Assembly (NCBI GenBank): GCA_022315425.1
Contig: JAIUPT010000020.1
Span: 744,001-808,000 of the forward strand
DNA: 64,000 nt
Origin: Pseudevernia furfuracea
Taxonomy: Eukaryota; Ascomycota; Lecanoromycetes; Lecanorales; Parmeliaceae
Direction of reading: 5' to 3'
In this document: positions 53,848-64,000 of the stretch, piece by piece
Numbering within the stretch: the first letter of the stretch is position 1
How the letters are laid out: every line of letters starts with the position of its first letter
Made by a program: the position numbers and the translations under genes
Notes under the pieces: generated by a model
What the model was told of the DNA's origin: nothing
Database searches by the model: none
The model's input: only the letters and a program-made list of their open reading frames with translations

Positions 53848-56712
53848 TGTATAGTCGTGACGGTTGGTGAGGAACACGGTGAATCATAAATGAATATAGA
53901 GAGGTATGCTGACAGTAAAAAGGTATAGATACTGCGCGTATGCTATCAGCCAAATTCCAGAAGTCGGGCAGAACACCTACTGTGCTGTATTTACAGCTCG
54001 TGGGCTTCGTCCCCTGCCAAAAGCTCGCTGTATAATGCTCTTTACCCATTTCTGGTAGATGAATGAGGTTTGTACATGGCCAAAGCAATAGGCGAAGACC
54101 CACCGACAAATCGACAAAAGTTTCAACGAGAACATATAACAATATTTTCAGAAGCAAAGCTAGCCTGGTCCTGAATGACAGTAGGACGAGGAACGTAATA
54201 CATCGTAGTACAAGGTAGTGGGGGGCTTGGCGACCCCACTATTTGGGTGTAATGGCCACTCGCTCTCTAGCGCATGCTTGGTAGCAACAACTCCTGCCAG
54301 ATTGATATCTTCGTAAGACAGAAGAAGGCTCGGTTTGATCTGGTGAATGTTAGCTGGTGTAAATTTAGCTGGTGTGAATTGTTGAAGACGAAATAAAGCT
54401 ATGAGGCCAAGATGTATTCTCCAACAGCATTGCTTCGCAGGGACAAGCCTTGCAGGCGCCGGAAAGTCCATGGTAGCTACCGATGAGGCTTATTGGGAGC
54501 TTGGGATTCCCCTAAAACTCAACCAACCACGTACTAATACCTACGACGTTGGGAACTTCTGATGTTCTGCCAAGCCGTTTTACCTCCCAGGCGCCAATTC
54601 ATGGGTCCCCACGTCAAATGCTGTCCAAGAATGCCGCGTATATCTTGAACCCCTGGAACACTTCATTGGACACATGCTGATGCTCGTGGGCAACTTGCAG
54701 TCCGTTGTCCAGTCGGAAAACATGCCCTAAGGACGATTTGAAGACAATATGCCTTTATCGATGTCCATCTCTGGAGGTAGAAACCGATATTCGACTTCAT
54801 TCTGAAGTCGTAGACCGCTGGGATGTAATATTCCTAAAGCTCTCAGTCTGAGATCGACTCCATTTATGAAGTGGGAAGTGATTGAGCTTTTGAGTTGCGC
54901 TCAAGCAAAGAGCGCAACGGAAAGACACTCAGAGACCTGGAGAAGCTGGGCAATCGCCATGTCCGCCCTAGAGTACTGCTTATTGTTTTTGTTCAACTGC
55001 GCGATCGGCAATTCTAGATATCAGTATTATTGATACGAAGCTATGCACACCGTCCATACATCAGATGGGATACTAAGGCATAGATCGCGTGGAGAGCTAG
55101 ACATTGAAACGGAATGATCCTTGGAGAAAAGAAACGGATTTTGTAATCGTGAGTTTGTTAGGAGATATATCAGCCTGCTTTTCTCGTATTTCTTGTGCCA
55201 TTGCTTCTCTTGGACAGGCTCAAGAGGATGGGTATAAGGGAGCATTCGGATAAGGCTCGGAAGGTTACAAAGGAAGACTGTCTTTTCTTGTCACATTAAG
55301 AAACGGCTCAGTACGGCCCCTACACCTTAGCAAGAGTCTAACAGTCGGTTACCAAGGTAGCGTCAAATTCAAACGTGGTATAGGCGCATTGCAAGGGTAA
55401 GAGGGGTAAGAGGAGTGGGCCCAGGAAGCGGTGAAGAACCCGAAGAACTGAGAGATCAAGTGACTCTTTCCCAATGCCGACCCTTGGGATAGCAGGGGAG
55501 CAGGGGTACGAGAGCGCGGTCAACAGAAGCTTAAAGAAGAAGTCGAACGCTACTCACCAGTCGCTGAGAACCTCTAACAGAGTTAGCCACACCAAAACTC
55601 TATGCGATATGGTTGAAGCAACGAGTCCCTCGACCAAAAATTCGTCCCTCCGTTTCGTTCTCTTCACCACGCTGCCCATCGTTTTGCCCTCGATCTTCAC
55701 GAAATCTGCCTGCAACGTGCAGATTTCTGTGAGGACAGCGATCAGCACAGAGTTGTCCGCCTTCAACGTATCGTAAGTCCTTGGCCCTCTATATAGCTTG
55801 TTCAACGTGACTCCTCGATCTCAAGTCGAATATTCAAGTGCATCGGCCCCGTTGCGCATATCGAACAATCTCAAATCGAATGCACTGCTTTGGTTCGGTT
55901 TCGGCATCTCTGATTCTTTGATACGATTCTGGAGAAGAGGTGCGGAATAGTAGTAATGGCTCGTCATTCAAATACTGAAGTCCAACATAGGTATCAAATC
56001 CACGTTTCCAATCAGACATGCTTACAGCCGAGCATAGATGCAAAGCAGTCGCGACTCATTGATCCCAGAGTGCCGTCCTAAACTAGGCTACCAATTCCCG
56101 GAAACATCACGTTGAAGTAATAACGATGGACGAGTTCACAAACTCTGGAGGACGGTCATCCGCGAAACACGTTCAGATACTCAGGCTTCGTAGTTCATAG
56201 AAAAATGAGAAAGAAGAGCTGCACGGCTTTCAAATACATACGGTCCATCCATGTTGGAGGTATTTAGTTCGATTCCTAATGGCGCTGGTAAGTACAATGG
56301 TGTTGCGGTGCTTCTTATTTTCTGCAAGGGGGGAAGAGCTTCCGAAAACGGCATCCGGCAAATCAGGATTGATTCCAAGTTACACATGCATGAATCCGTC
56401 GTCTGAAAAAGATGCAACACATTGTGAAGTATCACATTTCGCAACAGCGCTTCGAATATTTCTGTTCTTATTATATTATACGATGCTTTGATGTGTCTGC
56501 TATGACTCATGTCGTCTCAAATCCATGCTCAAATCGTCCATCTCAATGTAACAACACCTCATTACATATGCCTGCAGTATGCCACAACTCGCTCGCTAGC
56601 TTCTACAATAAACCCTGTAACATTCATTCATCATTTGCACGCATAACCATCCAGCGTTTCTCACTCTTTCTTGCCTTTGGTTGCTGGAGATCCCCATGTG
56701 ACTTCTTCTATC
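53848..56712. other. gene-poor region
   Basis: About 2.9 kb without a supportable gene. A minus frame at 55554-55805 contains LIAVLTEICTLQADFVKIEG and GSVVKRTKRRDEFLVEGL, which look protein-like. Another at 56181-56510 has no signal. A decayed gene near 55.5-56.0 kb is possible but not demonstrable. Confidence 0.4.
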
Positions 56713-59700
56713 TCAATCGCTCCTCCCTTCCTCCTTCTCCCTATCTCTAGCCTTTTTCCTGAATACGCCCCCTAAATCACCTAATCTTCGTCTTGAGACA
56801 TTGCCCTCTCTACTGCTAGGACTTCTGGGAAGCTCAGCAGGATCAATAGCCTGCTGACTTGCGGAGGAGGTATTGAGACTATAGATACTCCTACCTGGAG
56901 GCGCCGCACTGTGACCAACCTTCCCCAAACCGTTTGCACTGCCTGGACCTCTTGGCCCAACAAATTTCGAGATGTCCGCCCTGTCGGAGGAGCGGCGGAG
57001 ACTGTAGGCGCTCCGTGGCCCGGGATGTCTTTTATCGTAGGCAGGTGTGATGGGTGGGATGGGCTTCGGGGTACTGCTTGTGCTTGTGCGTTTAGAGGTT
57101 GGGGTCAGGCTGTAGATGCTCGAGCCAATGTCAGTCGAAGATATGCCTAATTCGGCTTCGTCAATTTCGTCGATCTCTGAGGGCCTTGGGGGAGGGTTCG
57201 AATCGGAGACGACGCCAGGATCCCAGACACTTGAGGAAGAGCCTGGAGGTGTTTCCGTCTCTGAGCCTAGGTCCTCAAGGGGTTCATCCTCTGGCGATCT
57301 TGGAGATTGGGGCGAATGCGAAACAAAGGCTAGCCTTGAGGCTCCATGAGAGCTGCGTGGAACGGCGTTCCGATGAAAGTAGCTGTCTGCGAGGCTTGAC
57401 GTGCTGCTGTTCACCGTATGAGTACTGCCAGGTACATTTGGTGTGTCGGGTGAGCTCGGCTCGTTCGTTTCTCTAGACCTGGCCTTCCGCTCCATCTGCT
57501 CCACCAGTTCTTCCCACTTGGGCTCGAGGGTGCCACTTGGTCGCTCGGCTTGTTCGGCGCGAGTAAGACACTGTCTAGACTTCTCACGACACTCTTCGCA
57601 GAGATCGTCGAATCTTCTCAGCTCTTCGCTCATTGAGGTATTGGGGTCTATCTCGCGTCGTGCGTCCAGCCAAACGTCTATCAGCGCTGCAAATTCCCTA
57701 GCCTGATCAATCAAGTAGGGAAGACTTGGGAACCCCTCTTTACTAGTGTCAGGCAAGCGCTTGAGTATTGTGATAGGCGTAGCGTAGGAAGGCGGAATGG
57801 CAGATGTTCGTGCCTCAGGGCTGATAGAGCAAATCTCATCAACAAACTCCTTGAACTCTGGACGATGAGCGTGCAGGAATTCGTTCATTTGCTCCATCCA
57901 GGGCTCTTTGCTACCAAATGTAGTCATGTTGGCAAGAGTCTGCAGTGCCTTTGTGATCAGCGTGAGAGTACGTTGAGCACGAGGGCGGGCATGATCTAAT
58001 ACAATGTTAGTGACGAGGTGAGTGCCAGATGGATCAGCCCACTTTTTGAGGGATAGGTAGGAAAACTGACCTTTGAGTAAGCCGAACAACTTGGGATTGA
58101 GGACTGCCGGACAAAAGAAGCGAAGAAACAGAAAACCTGACACACTACTGTAGCTGACAGTTCGGGAAAAGTCTCCGTAACGATCCTCAGCGCAGGCACG
58201 GATATGCCGCATAATATGGCGTATTTCAGGAGGGCAACGGTTTGCCGAACCCGCTATAGACTTCCAAACGTTCTCAGTCAGAGCGATCAAGTTCCGCCAG
58301 TTGCGCGACAAGTCTTCTGGGTTCTTCACACGATTCGGGTCTACCTCGCACTCGGGGTCGCTTTCGTCAATGTCTCTCATTTTCTCGCACAAAGTGTCTT
58401 CTAGATATTCCTTCCCAAGCCGGCGCATGTGTAGATCAAGGGCTTTGGTGAGAAGAGAGTTGCCTCTAAAGAGTAGGTTGGCTTCCACAGTTGCATTCTT
58501 CCCCAAATCTCGAAGGATCACCTCGCGCTCGACGCCTGATTCGTAAGAGTCGTGCGACGCAATGCGGCGCCCGAAGCGAAATTTGGACATTGGGGTCTCT
58601 TTGTGAATGCTGTCAATCTCATCCTCGACAAGCGATTTGAGCCAATTGCTGGCTTCCAAGGGGACCTGAAAGATATTCAGGAGAATTTCTGATATCCGTC
58701 GTAGCTCAACGTGAGCCATTTGAGCGATCTGGATTGTCAATCCGTTTGAAAAGTGGCACAACAAATCCAACATGGGCCTGTAGTCTTGGCTCATGAGTAC
58801 TACCAACTCTTCTATTCGAACCTTCATAAGTATATCACCAACAACTTTCTCTTGTTCGTTGACAACAGGCCACCACTTCTCCGTATCAGTTGCCCTTTCA
58901 CGGTCATCAAGTCTGAGATCCACCTTCCCGTATGTCATATCCAAGGGTGAAACCTCGATATCGCCATCGATAGAATGGGGGTTGATGTCGCCACGCTCAA
59001 GGTCGATGGGAGCGTGGGCGAGAGTCCAGTCATTTTGGCCTGGATTGCGAATTTTGATTTCTATGGACGCACTTGAAAGGACGGGAGGAAGATCGACAAA
59101 TTCAAAGTCCTCCCTCCAGAACGGATTACCCGTTTCTTGCTTTACGGCTGTCCGGCTCCTCAACTCCGTATCCAGTTGGACTTCGGCATAGTAGTTGCCA
59201 GAGACCATTCCAGTTTTGCTTGACGGCCGCTGTCCAGTTTGTGAACTTGGGCCGTGCGAGGAGTTGTCTCGACTAGAATGCAACTTAGCTTCTATAACCC
59301 GTAATGATAGCTGTCTCTCGACACGAAACATGTCAGTATTCGTAAGATTAGGTGTTATCGTCGCAGCGTCTAATGAACCGGAAGGAATATCCATAGGTAT
59401 TGTTGCAGGGCCGTAGAGCTCTGGAACGGTGAAGGCCCTGAGTAACACAAACCAAACCTCGAAAAGAACACGGGACTCCATTGACAGATACACTGTTTGC
59501 ATAGTGGGTAGAGTGGTTGTTGTTGATGCATACTGAGGGTAGATAGCAAGAGAGAACTCATCGTCCAGTACCGATGGATCTAGTCGCTGGATCGCGCATC
59601 TTGAGAGCGCAGAAAGCGGAATAAAAGCCATCAGAGTTGAATCCGGTTCCGAGATTACTTTGAAGTGCCCATTTTCTTGTAATGTACACGAGACCTTCCG

Positions 59701-60921
59701 CCAGTTTTTTGACATCGCCTTCAGTTGCTTGTAGGTCGATGCTCTCCTGTGCAAAGGCGGTGGCGAAGAGATGCCTGCTCGATCCTCCTTGTCCCACATC
59801 AGCATTTTACCCACTTTGATGATGGACGCATCTTTGGTCGAGAAATTGCCAGAACGTCTTTTGCTGTCCCCAAGCTTACGTTCAGCAATGTGTGCTTCTT
59901 GTGGCTTCGTCATTTTGCCTTGCACACCTTTGGGTCGGATGGGCTGCCAACAGAGCAGTGCAGCTAGCCATGAGTCAAAAGTCTCAGGCACATGTGGACG
60001 TAAGTGGATACCCATACTAGTCCTTCGGGTAGCTACATCGAGAAAAGTGGAGCGTGAATCAGCGTCATACAGAGTCCGAACCTGACATCCTCGGAGGTCA
60101 GGGATTAAGGTTTTGTTCTCAGACACCTTGCCTTTGGCCTGGTATATTAGACTACCGGTTGCTACATTGATAGCACAGTATCCAGAGGCCCATGTACTTG
60201 TGGCTGAAGTCCGAAATGAGAGAATACCGTGCATCCTCCCGCAGGTTGTCTTCATGAGCTGTAGTATCTTCTTGGCATCTGTAGATGAAGAGGACAAAGG
60301 AGTACCCGGCTTAGCAGCGATTGGGTTCCTGATGGGTGATAGTGGTCGAGGGACTGGATTGAGGGGCCGATGTCGTATCGGTTGCGCTTCCGGCAGTGGA
60401 GAAGGGATGATCGAGAGGAAACCGATAGACGAATCCTCGTCACCTTCATGAAGACCAGGTGACTGTAGCGAGCCGACGCGTTGTCGGCCCATTGATATCA
60501 TAGACGTAGGCGACCTGTCCCTATAACGCTCCTCTAGGGTCCGGGTCCTTGGTCTCGAGGTAGTGGATTCCTTGCTACCGTTCCTAGAATGGCTTGGTAC
60601 CTGAGGACGAAGTTTAGGAGTCGGTGCGCGGGGACCAGGATGTTGGCTTCGGGGGATTTGTGGCGAGGTACTTCTCGAAGATGAGAAAGCCAACATGGGA
60701 AGAGGAGCCCCAGAATGAAGTATTTGACCTGGGTCTGGAGTGGTAGCTCGCGCGACCGTTTCCTTAAACTCATCGGAATATATCTGTCCCTGTCTGTCCC
60801 TGGAAGAGGCTTTCTTGCTTGTGCGCCGTTGTATCGAGGGTGGTCCAGTCTGCTCCTGCCCGAATATGCCCGAATTGCGCTTGCTGCCACCGCGCCTTCT
60901 ATTCTCGGCCCTCTCCTCCAT
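56713..60921 (-). CDS. BUD2: Ras-family GTPase-activating protein, BUD2/CLA2 type
   Basis: Two exons, 60921-58071 and 57995-56713, give 1377 residues. A disordered basic N-terminus (1-215) is followed by PH-like regions (about 215-520), a C2 domain (about 545-680; VRVEELVVLM-type end, NPFWREDFEFVDLP) and a RasGAP domain (about 700-1070). The GAP arginine finger is in LLFRGNSLLTKALDLHM (about 815) and the FLR-type motif in GFLFLRFFCPAVLNPKLFGL (about 933). It should switch off a Rap/Rsr1- or Ras-type GTPase in polarity control. The 75-nt intron (57996-58070) lacks stops and is a multiple of three; splicing it joins LLK to DHARPRAQRTL, restoring the family sequence. The C-terminal 300 residues are disordered. 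Confidence 0.88.
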   Translation of the reverse strand: MEERAENRRRGGSKRNSGIFGQEQTGPPSIQRRTSKKASSRDRQGQIYSDEFKETVARATTPDPGQILHSGAPLPMLAFSSSRSTSPQIPRSQHPGPRAPTPKLRPQVPSHSRNGSKESTTSRPRTRTLEERYRDRSPTSMISMGRQRVGSLQSPGLHEGDEDSSIGFLSIIPSPLPEAQPIRHRPLNPVPRPLSPIRNPIAAKPGTPLSSSSTDAKKILQLMKTTCGRMHGILSFRTSATSTWASGYCAINVATGSLIYQAKGKVSENKTLIPDLRGCQVRTLYDADSRSTFLDVATRRTSMGIHLRPHVPETFDSWLAALLCWQPIRPKGVQGKMTKPQEAHIAERKLGDSKRRSGNFSTKDASIIKVGKMLMWDKEDRAGISSPPPLHRRASTYKQLKAMSKNWRKVSCTLQENGHFKVISEPDSTLMAFIPLSALSRCAIQRLDPSVLDDEFSLAIYPQYASTTTTLPTMQTVYLSMESRVLFEVWFVLLRAFTVPELYGPATIPMDIPSGSLDAATITPNLTNTDMFRVERQLSLRVIEAKLHSSRDNSSHGPSSQTGQRPSSKTGMVSGNYYAEVQLDTELRSRTAVKQETGNPFWREDFEFVDLPPVLSSASIEIKIRNPGQNDWTLAHAPIDLERGDINPHSIDGDIEVSPLDMTYGKVDLRLDDRERATDTEKWWPVVNEQEKVVGDILMKVRIEELVVLMSQDYRPMLDLLCHFSNGLTIQIAQMAHVELRRISEILLNIFQVPLEASNWLKSLVEDEIDSIHKETPMSKFRFGRRIASHDSYESGVEREVILRDLGKNATVEANLLFRGNSLLTKALDLHMRRLGKEYLEDTLCEKMRDIDESDPECEVDPNRVKNPEDLSRNWRNLIALTENVWKSIAGSANRCPPEIRHIMRHIRACAEDRYGDFSRTVSYSSVSGFLFLRFFCPAVLNPKLFGLLKGQFSYLSLKKWADPSGTHLVTNIVLDHARPRAQRTLTLITKALQTLANMTTFGSKEPWMEQMNEFLHAHRPEFKEFVDEICSISPEARTSAIPPSYATPITILKRLPDTSKEGFPSLPYLIDQAREFAALIDVWLDARREIDPNTSMSEELRRFDDLCEECREKSRQCLTRAEQAERPSGTLEPKWEELVEQMERKARSRETNEPSSPDTPNVPGSTHTVNSSTSSLADSYFHRNAVPRSSHGASRLAFVSHSPQSPRSPEDEPLEDLGSETETPPGSSSSVWDPGVVSDSNPPPRPSEIDEIDEAELGISSTDIGSSIYSLTPTSKRTSTSSTPKPIPPITPAYDKRHPGPRSAYSLRRSSDRADISKFVGPRGPGSANGLGKVGHSAAPPGRSIYSLNTSSASQQAIDPAELPRSPSSREGNVSRRRLGDLGGVFRKKARDREKEEGRSD

Positions 60922-61810
60922 TGTATGTACTGCCTTCTCAATCTCTATCGCCTCCTAATTTGTCTTCTATTACTGCCAGTGTCATTACTGGAGTCTTCAA
61001 TACAAACTCTCATATGCTTCACGAGGCTGAAAGATTGTATTATCGCGCATGAAGGCACCCGTGCGATGAGGCGGAATTGTGGGGCCGAAAGGCAGCAAGC
61101 ATAAGGAAATGCCGCGATGACATTGGAAGTAAAGTCTTTGATCGCCTGGTGCAGTAGCCTTGGGGCCGGAGAAGAGTGGCACGCCTGTGACGCTGCCAAT
61201 GGATCCGTCCAAGGAAGACTCGCAGATGAGATAGGATATCTTTATATAGAGCTTTGATGGAATCTATACAAACATCTTTCCCCAAAGAGCCTCACTGAGC
61301 TTCAACAAGAATGGAACCAGAGGAAACGGGTAGTCTTGGTGAGACATAGAGATTTCTCAGGCGCAATGAATGTAAGAGATGCAGCTGTAGTGGAGGGCCG
61401 CCGAGATAGGACCGAGTAGTCTCAGGGAAATAGAAATGGTCCCACTCCACTGGTGCCACTCTTCAAACTTTGCCTCAAGGTACACAGGCACTTAACGGCT
61501 CAGGCCAGTAGCCTCCCGCTGAAGGGCCTTAAAAGAAGACGTACTTCAGATCTACCTCAAGTCATTTCTACATACTAATGTATCCTTTACTGCTCTGCTC
61601 AAAGTTTCATTGCCAGAGCGCGACATTGAATTATCGAGTTAAAGCAGTTGATCCATATTCATCGTAATTGAAGTAAATACTCGCTGCTGGAAAGGGTAAT
61701 CGAGATACAGCAAATGTAAAAGTAGATCGTCATTGCCAATTCCGCAGGCCGAACCTTGACATTCGCTCCTAGGCTCACAGTCCCTACATGATTCAATATG
61801 TCCTTTTCTT
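60922..61810. other. intergenic
   Basis: About 900 bp holding the RasGAP promoter and the 3' region of the next gene. Three overlapping minus frames near 61.0-61.3 kb are low-quality. No gene seen. Confidence 0.45.
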
Positions 61811-62929
61811 TCATACGTCCTTGAAAGAATGCTCGCCAATCCCTACATCTCCACCCACAGCACTCATTGGTGCGCTCCTCGCACCGCTCAAATCACCACT
61901 TCCAGTCTTCCTCAACGCTTGCCTCATAGTCTCAATCGTCAATTCCCCTCCTGTTGGTGGGCTGTGGCCGGAGTACGTGCTGCCGAGCCCATGCACTCCT
62001 CGATTGGGAGAGGTCTCCAGTCCACGAGAAGAGTCGGACCCACTTGCTACTGGCGAGCCACCTAGACCTTGAGACGACAATGGAGAGCGCATAGGAGATG
62101 GAGAGCGGTTGCGAGCAGCGGCGAGAGGACTAGAAATGCTGGGCACGACACTACCAGAGTGATCCACGTGTTCGGCATGCACGACGTCAGCAAAAGATAT
62201 GAAGCTGAGCCGACGAACATCGTTCGAGTCTAATGCACCGTAATTTGATGCGGCATCGTCTTGGTCTGGATGAGCGATGAGGTCCTCCTGCCAAGAAGCT
62301 CCGGTGGCTTCGCTTGTTCCCGCTCCTGTTACCGTGACTGCAGCAGGCTGATGTGCTGAGTGCATTACTATTTCCACGTTGTCAGGATTCAGGTGATCGT
62401 CCGTGATTGCCACTGACGAGGCATCTAAGACAGGAGGGATGTGATTCTCAGTGGTAATGTGCGCTGGTATGGCTGGTGAAGCCGAGGAGGCGAGACCGTC
62501 TTCTTGGACCGAGCGCTCGAATATTTGCGAGGACGCCGGCGATGGTATTCCAGGAGACGATGAATTGAGATTGCGCGACGGAGACCCTGGCGCGCCGTAT
62601 GGATATGAGATCGTCTGTGTGATTGGTGCACCAACTCCTGTGACTGGTGACATTGAACGCATCGTCGTCGGAGGGGCTGTTTTAGCTGTCGTAGCTGTTC
62701 CAGAGGGAATACTGGTTGAAGACATCTCCTTGGTCTTCCTAGTCTTATCGTCTTCCTTCTTCCTGCCTAAGCCCCAGAACCTCCGCTTCCCAGTTTTCCC
62801 ATCCAGCTCAGGGGCGGCACCGGCCTCAGGTGCATTGTTCAAGCCTTCGCCCAATAGCGGTACTGACGATGTCCGCGACCCAGTATCATCACCTGCGTCT
62901 CTGCTTAGACTAATCCGTCTATCGGCCAT
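61811..62929 (-). CDS. disordered Ser/Pro-rich protein, unknown function
   Basis: Single-exon frame of 372 residues. It is mostly disordered, with basic and Ser/Thr/Pro-rich segments (GKTGKRRFWGLGRKKEDDK). Two blocks look conserved and folded or peptide-like: SNDVRRLSFISFADVVHAEH near 240 and TGGELTIETMRQALRKTGSG near 340. This combination is seen in uncharacterised ascomycete proteins. RRLSF resembles a PKA-type phosphorylation site. No transmembrane span or known domain. Confidence 0.7.
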   Translation of the reverse strand: MADRRISLSRDAGDDTGSRTSSVPLLGEGLNNAPEAGAAPELDGKTGKRRFWGLGRKKEDDKTRKTKEMSSTSIPSGTATTAKTAPPTTMRSMSPVTGVGAPITQTISYPYGAPGSPSRNLNSSSPGIPSPASSQIFERSVQEDGLASSASPAIPAHITTENHIPPVLDASSVAITDDHLNPDNVEIVMHSAHQPAAVTVTGAGTSEATGASWQEDLIAHPDQDDAASNYGALDSNDVRRLSFISFADVVHAEHVDHSGSVVPSISSPLAAARNRSPSPMRSPLSSQGLGGSPVASGSDSSRGLETSPNRGVHGLGSTYSGHSPPTGGELTIETMRQALRKTGSGDLSGARSAPMSAVGGDVGIGEHSFKDV

Positions 62930-63475
62930 TGTGCCGGGTGGTCGCGAGAGTCTATCACGATTGCATGGATGGGTGAGGTCTGATTTCCGGAGAAAAGACC
63001 TGATCGAGATTCAATATAAAGCCACTGTGAATGCGGAATACAAGAAAATTGAACGCGTGTATCAAGGGGGGAGGAAGCGCCCCGGAGATGGCAATGGCAT
63101 ACCTTTCAGCTTCGGTTGTCGTGTGTGGCTTAAGGGCTTCCACAAGCACTTTCTTAGCGAAATGTGTGCGAACTGGGGAATTGTCGGCCAAATTGTCCGA
63201 TGAAGCTGCAAGAGCAGAAAAGACGAAGAAACCTGCTTCGAGTAAAGAGAGGGTGCTCCTGAATTGCTTCCAATACGCTAAGAAGGATTACTTGTTGTTT
63301 CAAAGGTTGGCCACGTCTTAGCCAAACGGTGACGCTGTTGGCAGGGATCTTCAACTCACTGTCGGCAAGACCCATTCCGACCGACATTTAACCGATATTT
63401 TAAAAGCTTGGCGCAAAATAGAAACAATTGCTCGTAACTTTCTACTCAACGACGAGTCCAATCCACAGCAACAAC
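62930..63475. other. divergent intergenic region
   Basis: Promoters for the disordered protein and the mitochondrial ribosomal gene. A plus frame crossing 62451-63203 is antisense to the former. No gene seen. Confidence 0.45.
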
Positions 63476-64000
63476 ATGTCTATTTCCCTTTCCCTGCGAC
63501 CGCCTTCCAATCTGCTCTTCCTACTCCCTTCATTCTCAACTTTGGTACCATACGTCTCTCGAAGAAACGAATCTTCTGCGCGCCGAACAACCAAACGCCT
63601 CAGAACGAAACCTGACCCATCGTTCACCTCCTCAATCCCCCCAACCCAATTCAATGACCACATCGTCTTCAACCCACCGTCATCGGCTCCATCTCCCTAC
63701 CATACTCCTCTAGTCTTCCTCCCAGCCAATGACCCGCGGCGGACCCTCCTCGCTCAATCCCATCAGCACGCTAACCCCTATGACCAACCTAACAAACATT
63801 TACCACCAATCGTCCACAAGCACAAGCCGTACGAAAAGAAATACCACTTGCGGCAAAAAGATTTAGACGAGATAAGAAAGCTGAGAAGTGAAGATCCGTA
63901 TAAGTGGACGCGGGCAAAGTTGGCGGAGAAATTTGATTGTAGTCAATTCTTCGTGGGCATGGTTGCAGAGGCGCCTCCAGAGAAGAAAGCAGCGGAGCAG
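63476..64000 (+). CDS. MRPL20: mitochondrial large ribosomal subunit protein mL58 (MRPL20), 3' end cut off
   Basis: Partial at the window edge; 175 codons are visible from the ATG at 63476 and the frame is open to base 64000. The N-terminus is a hydrophobic and Arg-rich presequence (NLLFLLPSFSTLVPYVSRR). Family motifs follow: FNDHIVFNPPSSAPSPYHTP, FLPANDPRRTLL, HKPYEKKYHLRQKDLDEIRK, DPYKWTRAKLAEKF and CSQFFVGMVAEAPPEKK. This matches yeast MRPL20/mL58, a fungal-type mitoribosomal protein. No intron is visible in the window. Confidence 0.9.
   Translation, partial: MSISLSLRPPSNLLFLLPSFSTLVPYVSRRNESSARRTTKRLRTKPDPSFTSSIPPTQFNDHIVFNPPSSAPSPYHTPLVFLPANDPRRTLLAQSHQHANPYDQPNKHLPPIVHKHKPYEKKYHLRQKDLDEIRKLRSEDPYKWTRAKLAEKFDCSQFFVGMVAEAPPEKKAAEQ

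Noticed and set aside
62451..63203. 250-codon plus frame antisense to the disordered protein
   Set aside because: It crosses the start and promoter of the minus gene and shows no domain or conserved block.

Overview
The window looks like nuclear chromosomal DNA of a filamentous ascomycete (Pezizomycotina). Most genes carry short GT-AG introns of about 45-90 nt. The housekeeping genes are clearly fungal: MBF1, an NADP isocitrate dehydrogenase with two possible starts, Cdt1, proteasome alpha-1, a BUD2-type RasGAP, an Ap4A phosphorylase, and mitochondrial ribosomal protein mL58. HeLo, DUF1365 and DUF7730-like families point the same way. A class-level assignment (Dothideomycetes is my guess) cannot be made from this sequence alone. 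No rRNA, tRNA, CRISPR array or prokaryotic feature was found.

Layout. 1-4 kb: tail of a CorA-like membrane protein facing an eight-exon MFS sugar transporter. 4.5-6.5 kb: a TLC-domain membrane gene that is broken, split by a 1.06-kb repeat-ended insertion and carrying an in-frame stop. 7-9.3 kb: two coiled-coil proteins of unknown role. 9.8-13.3 kb: a DUF7730-like protein and a pisatin-demethylase-like P450. 13.3-15.9 kb: gene-poor. 15.9-18.6 kb: a secreted zincin-type peptidase, a 63-bp tandem repeat, and a small gene with a GC-AG intron. 19.7-21.1 kb: a decayed F-box-like pseudogene. 21.4-43.9 kb: a dense, mostly housekeeping block (Cdt1, DUF1365, MBF1, IDP1, F-box zinc protein, small coiled-coil genes, a dysferlin-domain protein, a Cys-rich F-box-like protein, proteasome alpha-1, a PPR protein, Ap4A phosphorylase). 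45-54 kb: an accessory stretch with a HeLo-pseudokinase, a patatin-like phospholipase with a C2H2 finger, and a Ser/Thr kinase, separated by gene-poor DNA. 56.7-64 kb: RasGAP, a disordered protein, and the start of mL58.

The most interesting part is the 45.1-53.8 kb stretch. HeLo domains, patatin lipases and kinases are recurrent parts of fungal allorecognition and programmed cell death pathways, and here three unrelated genes carrying such parts lie next to each other. Whether they work together is inference. The second point of interest is local gene decay: two clear pseudogenes (TLC and F-box-like), one broken by a repeat-bearing insertion.

Exon joins were worked out by eye from splice signals, reading-frame phase and family resemblance, and most multi-exon models close exactly in frame. 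No database search was run, so family names are from recognition of motifs.
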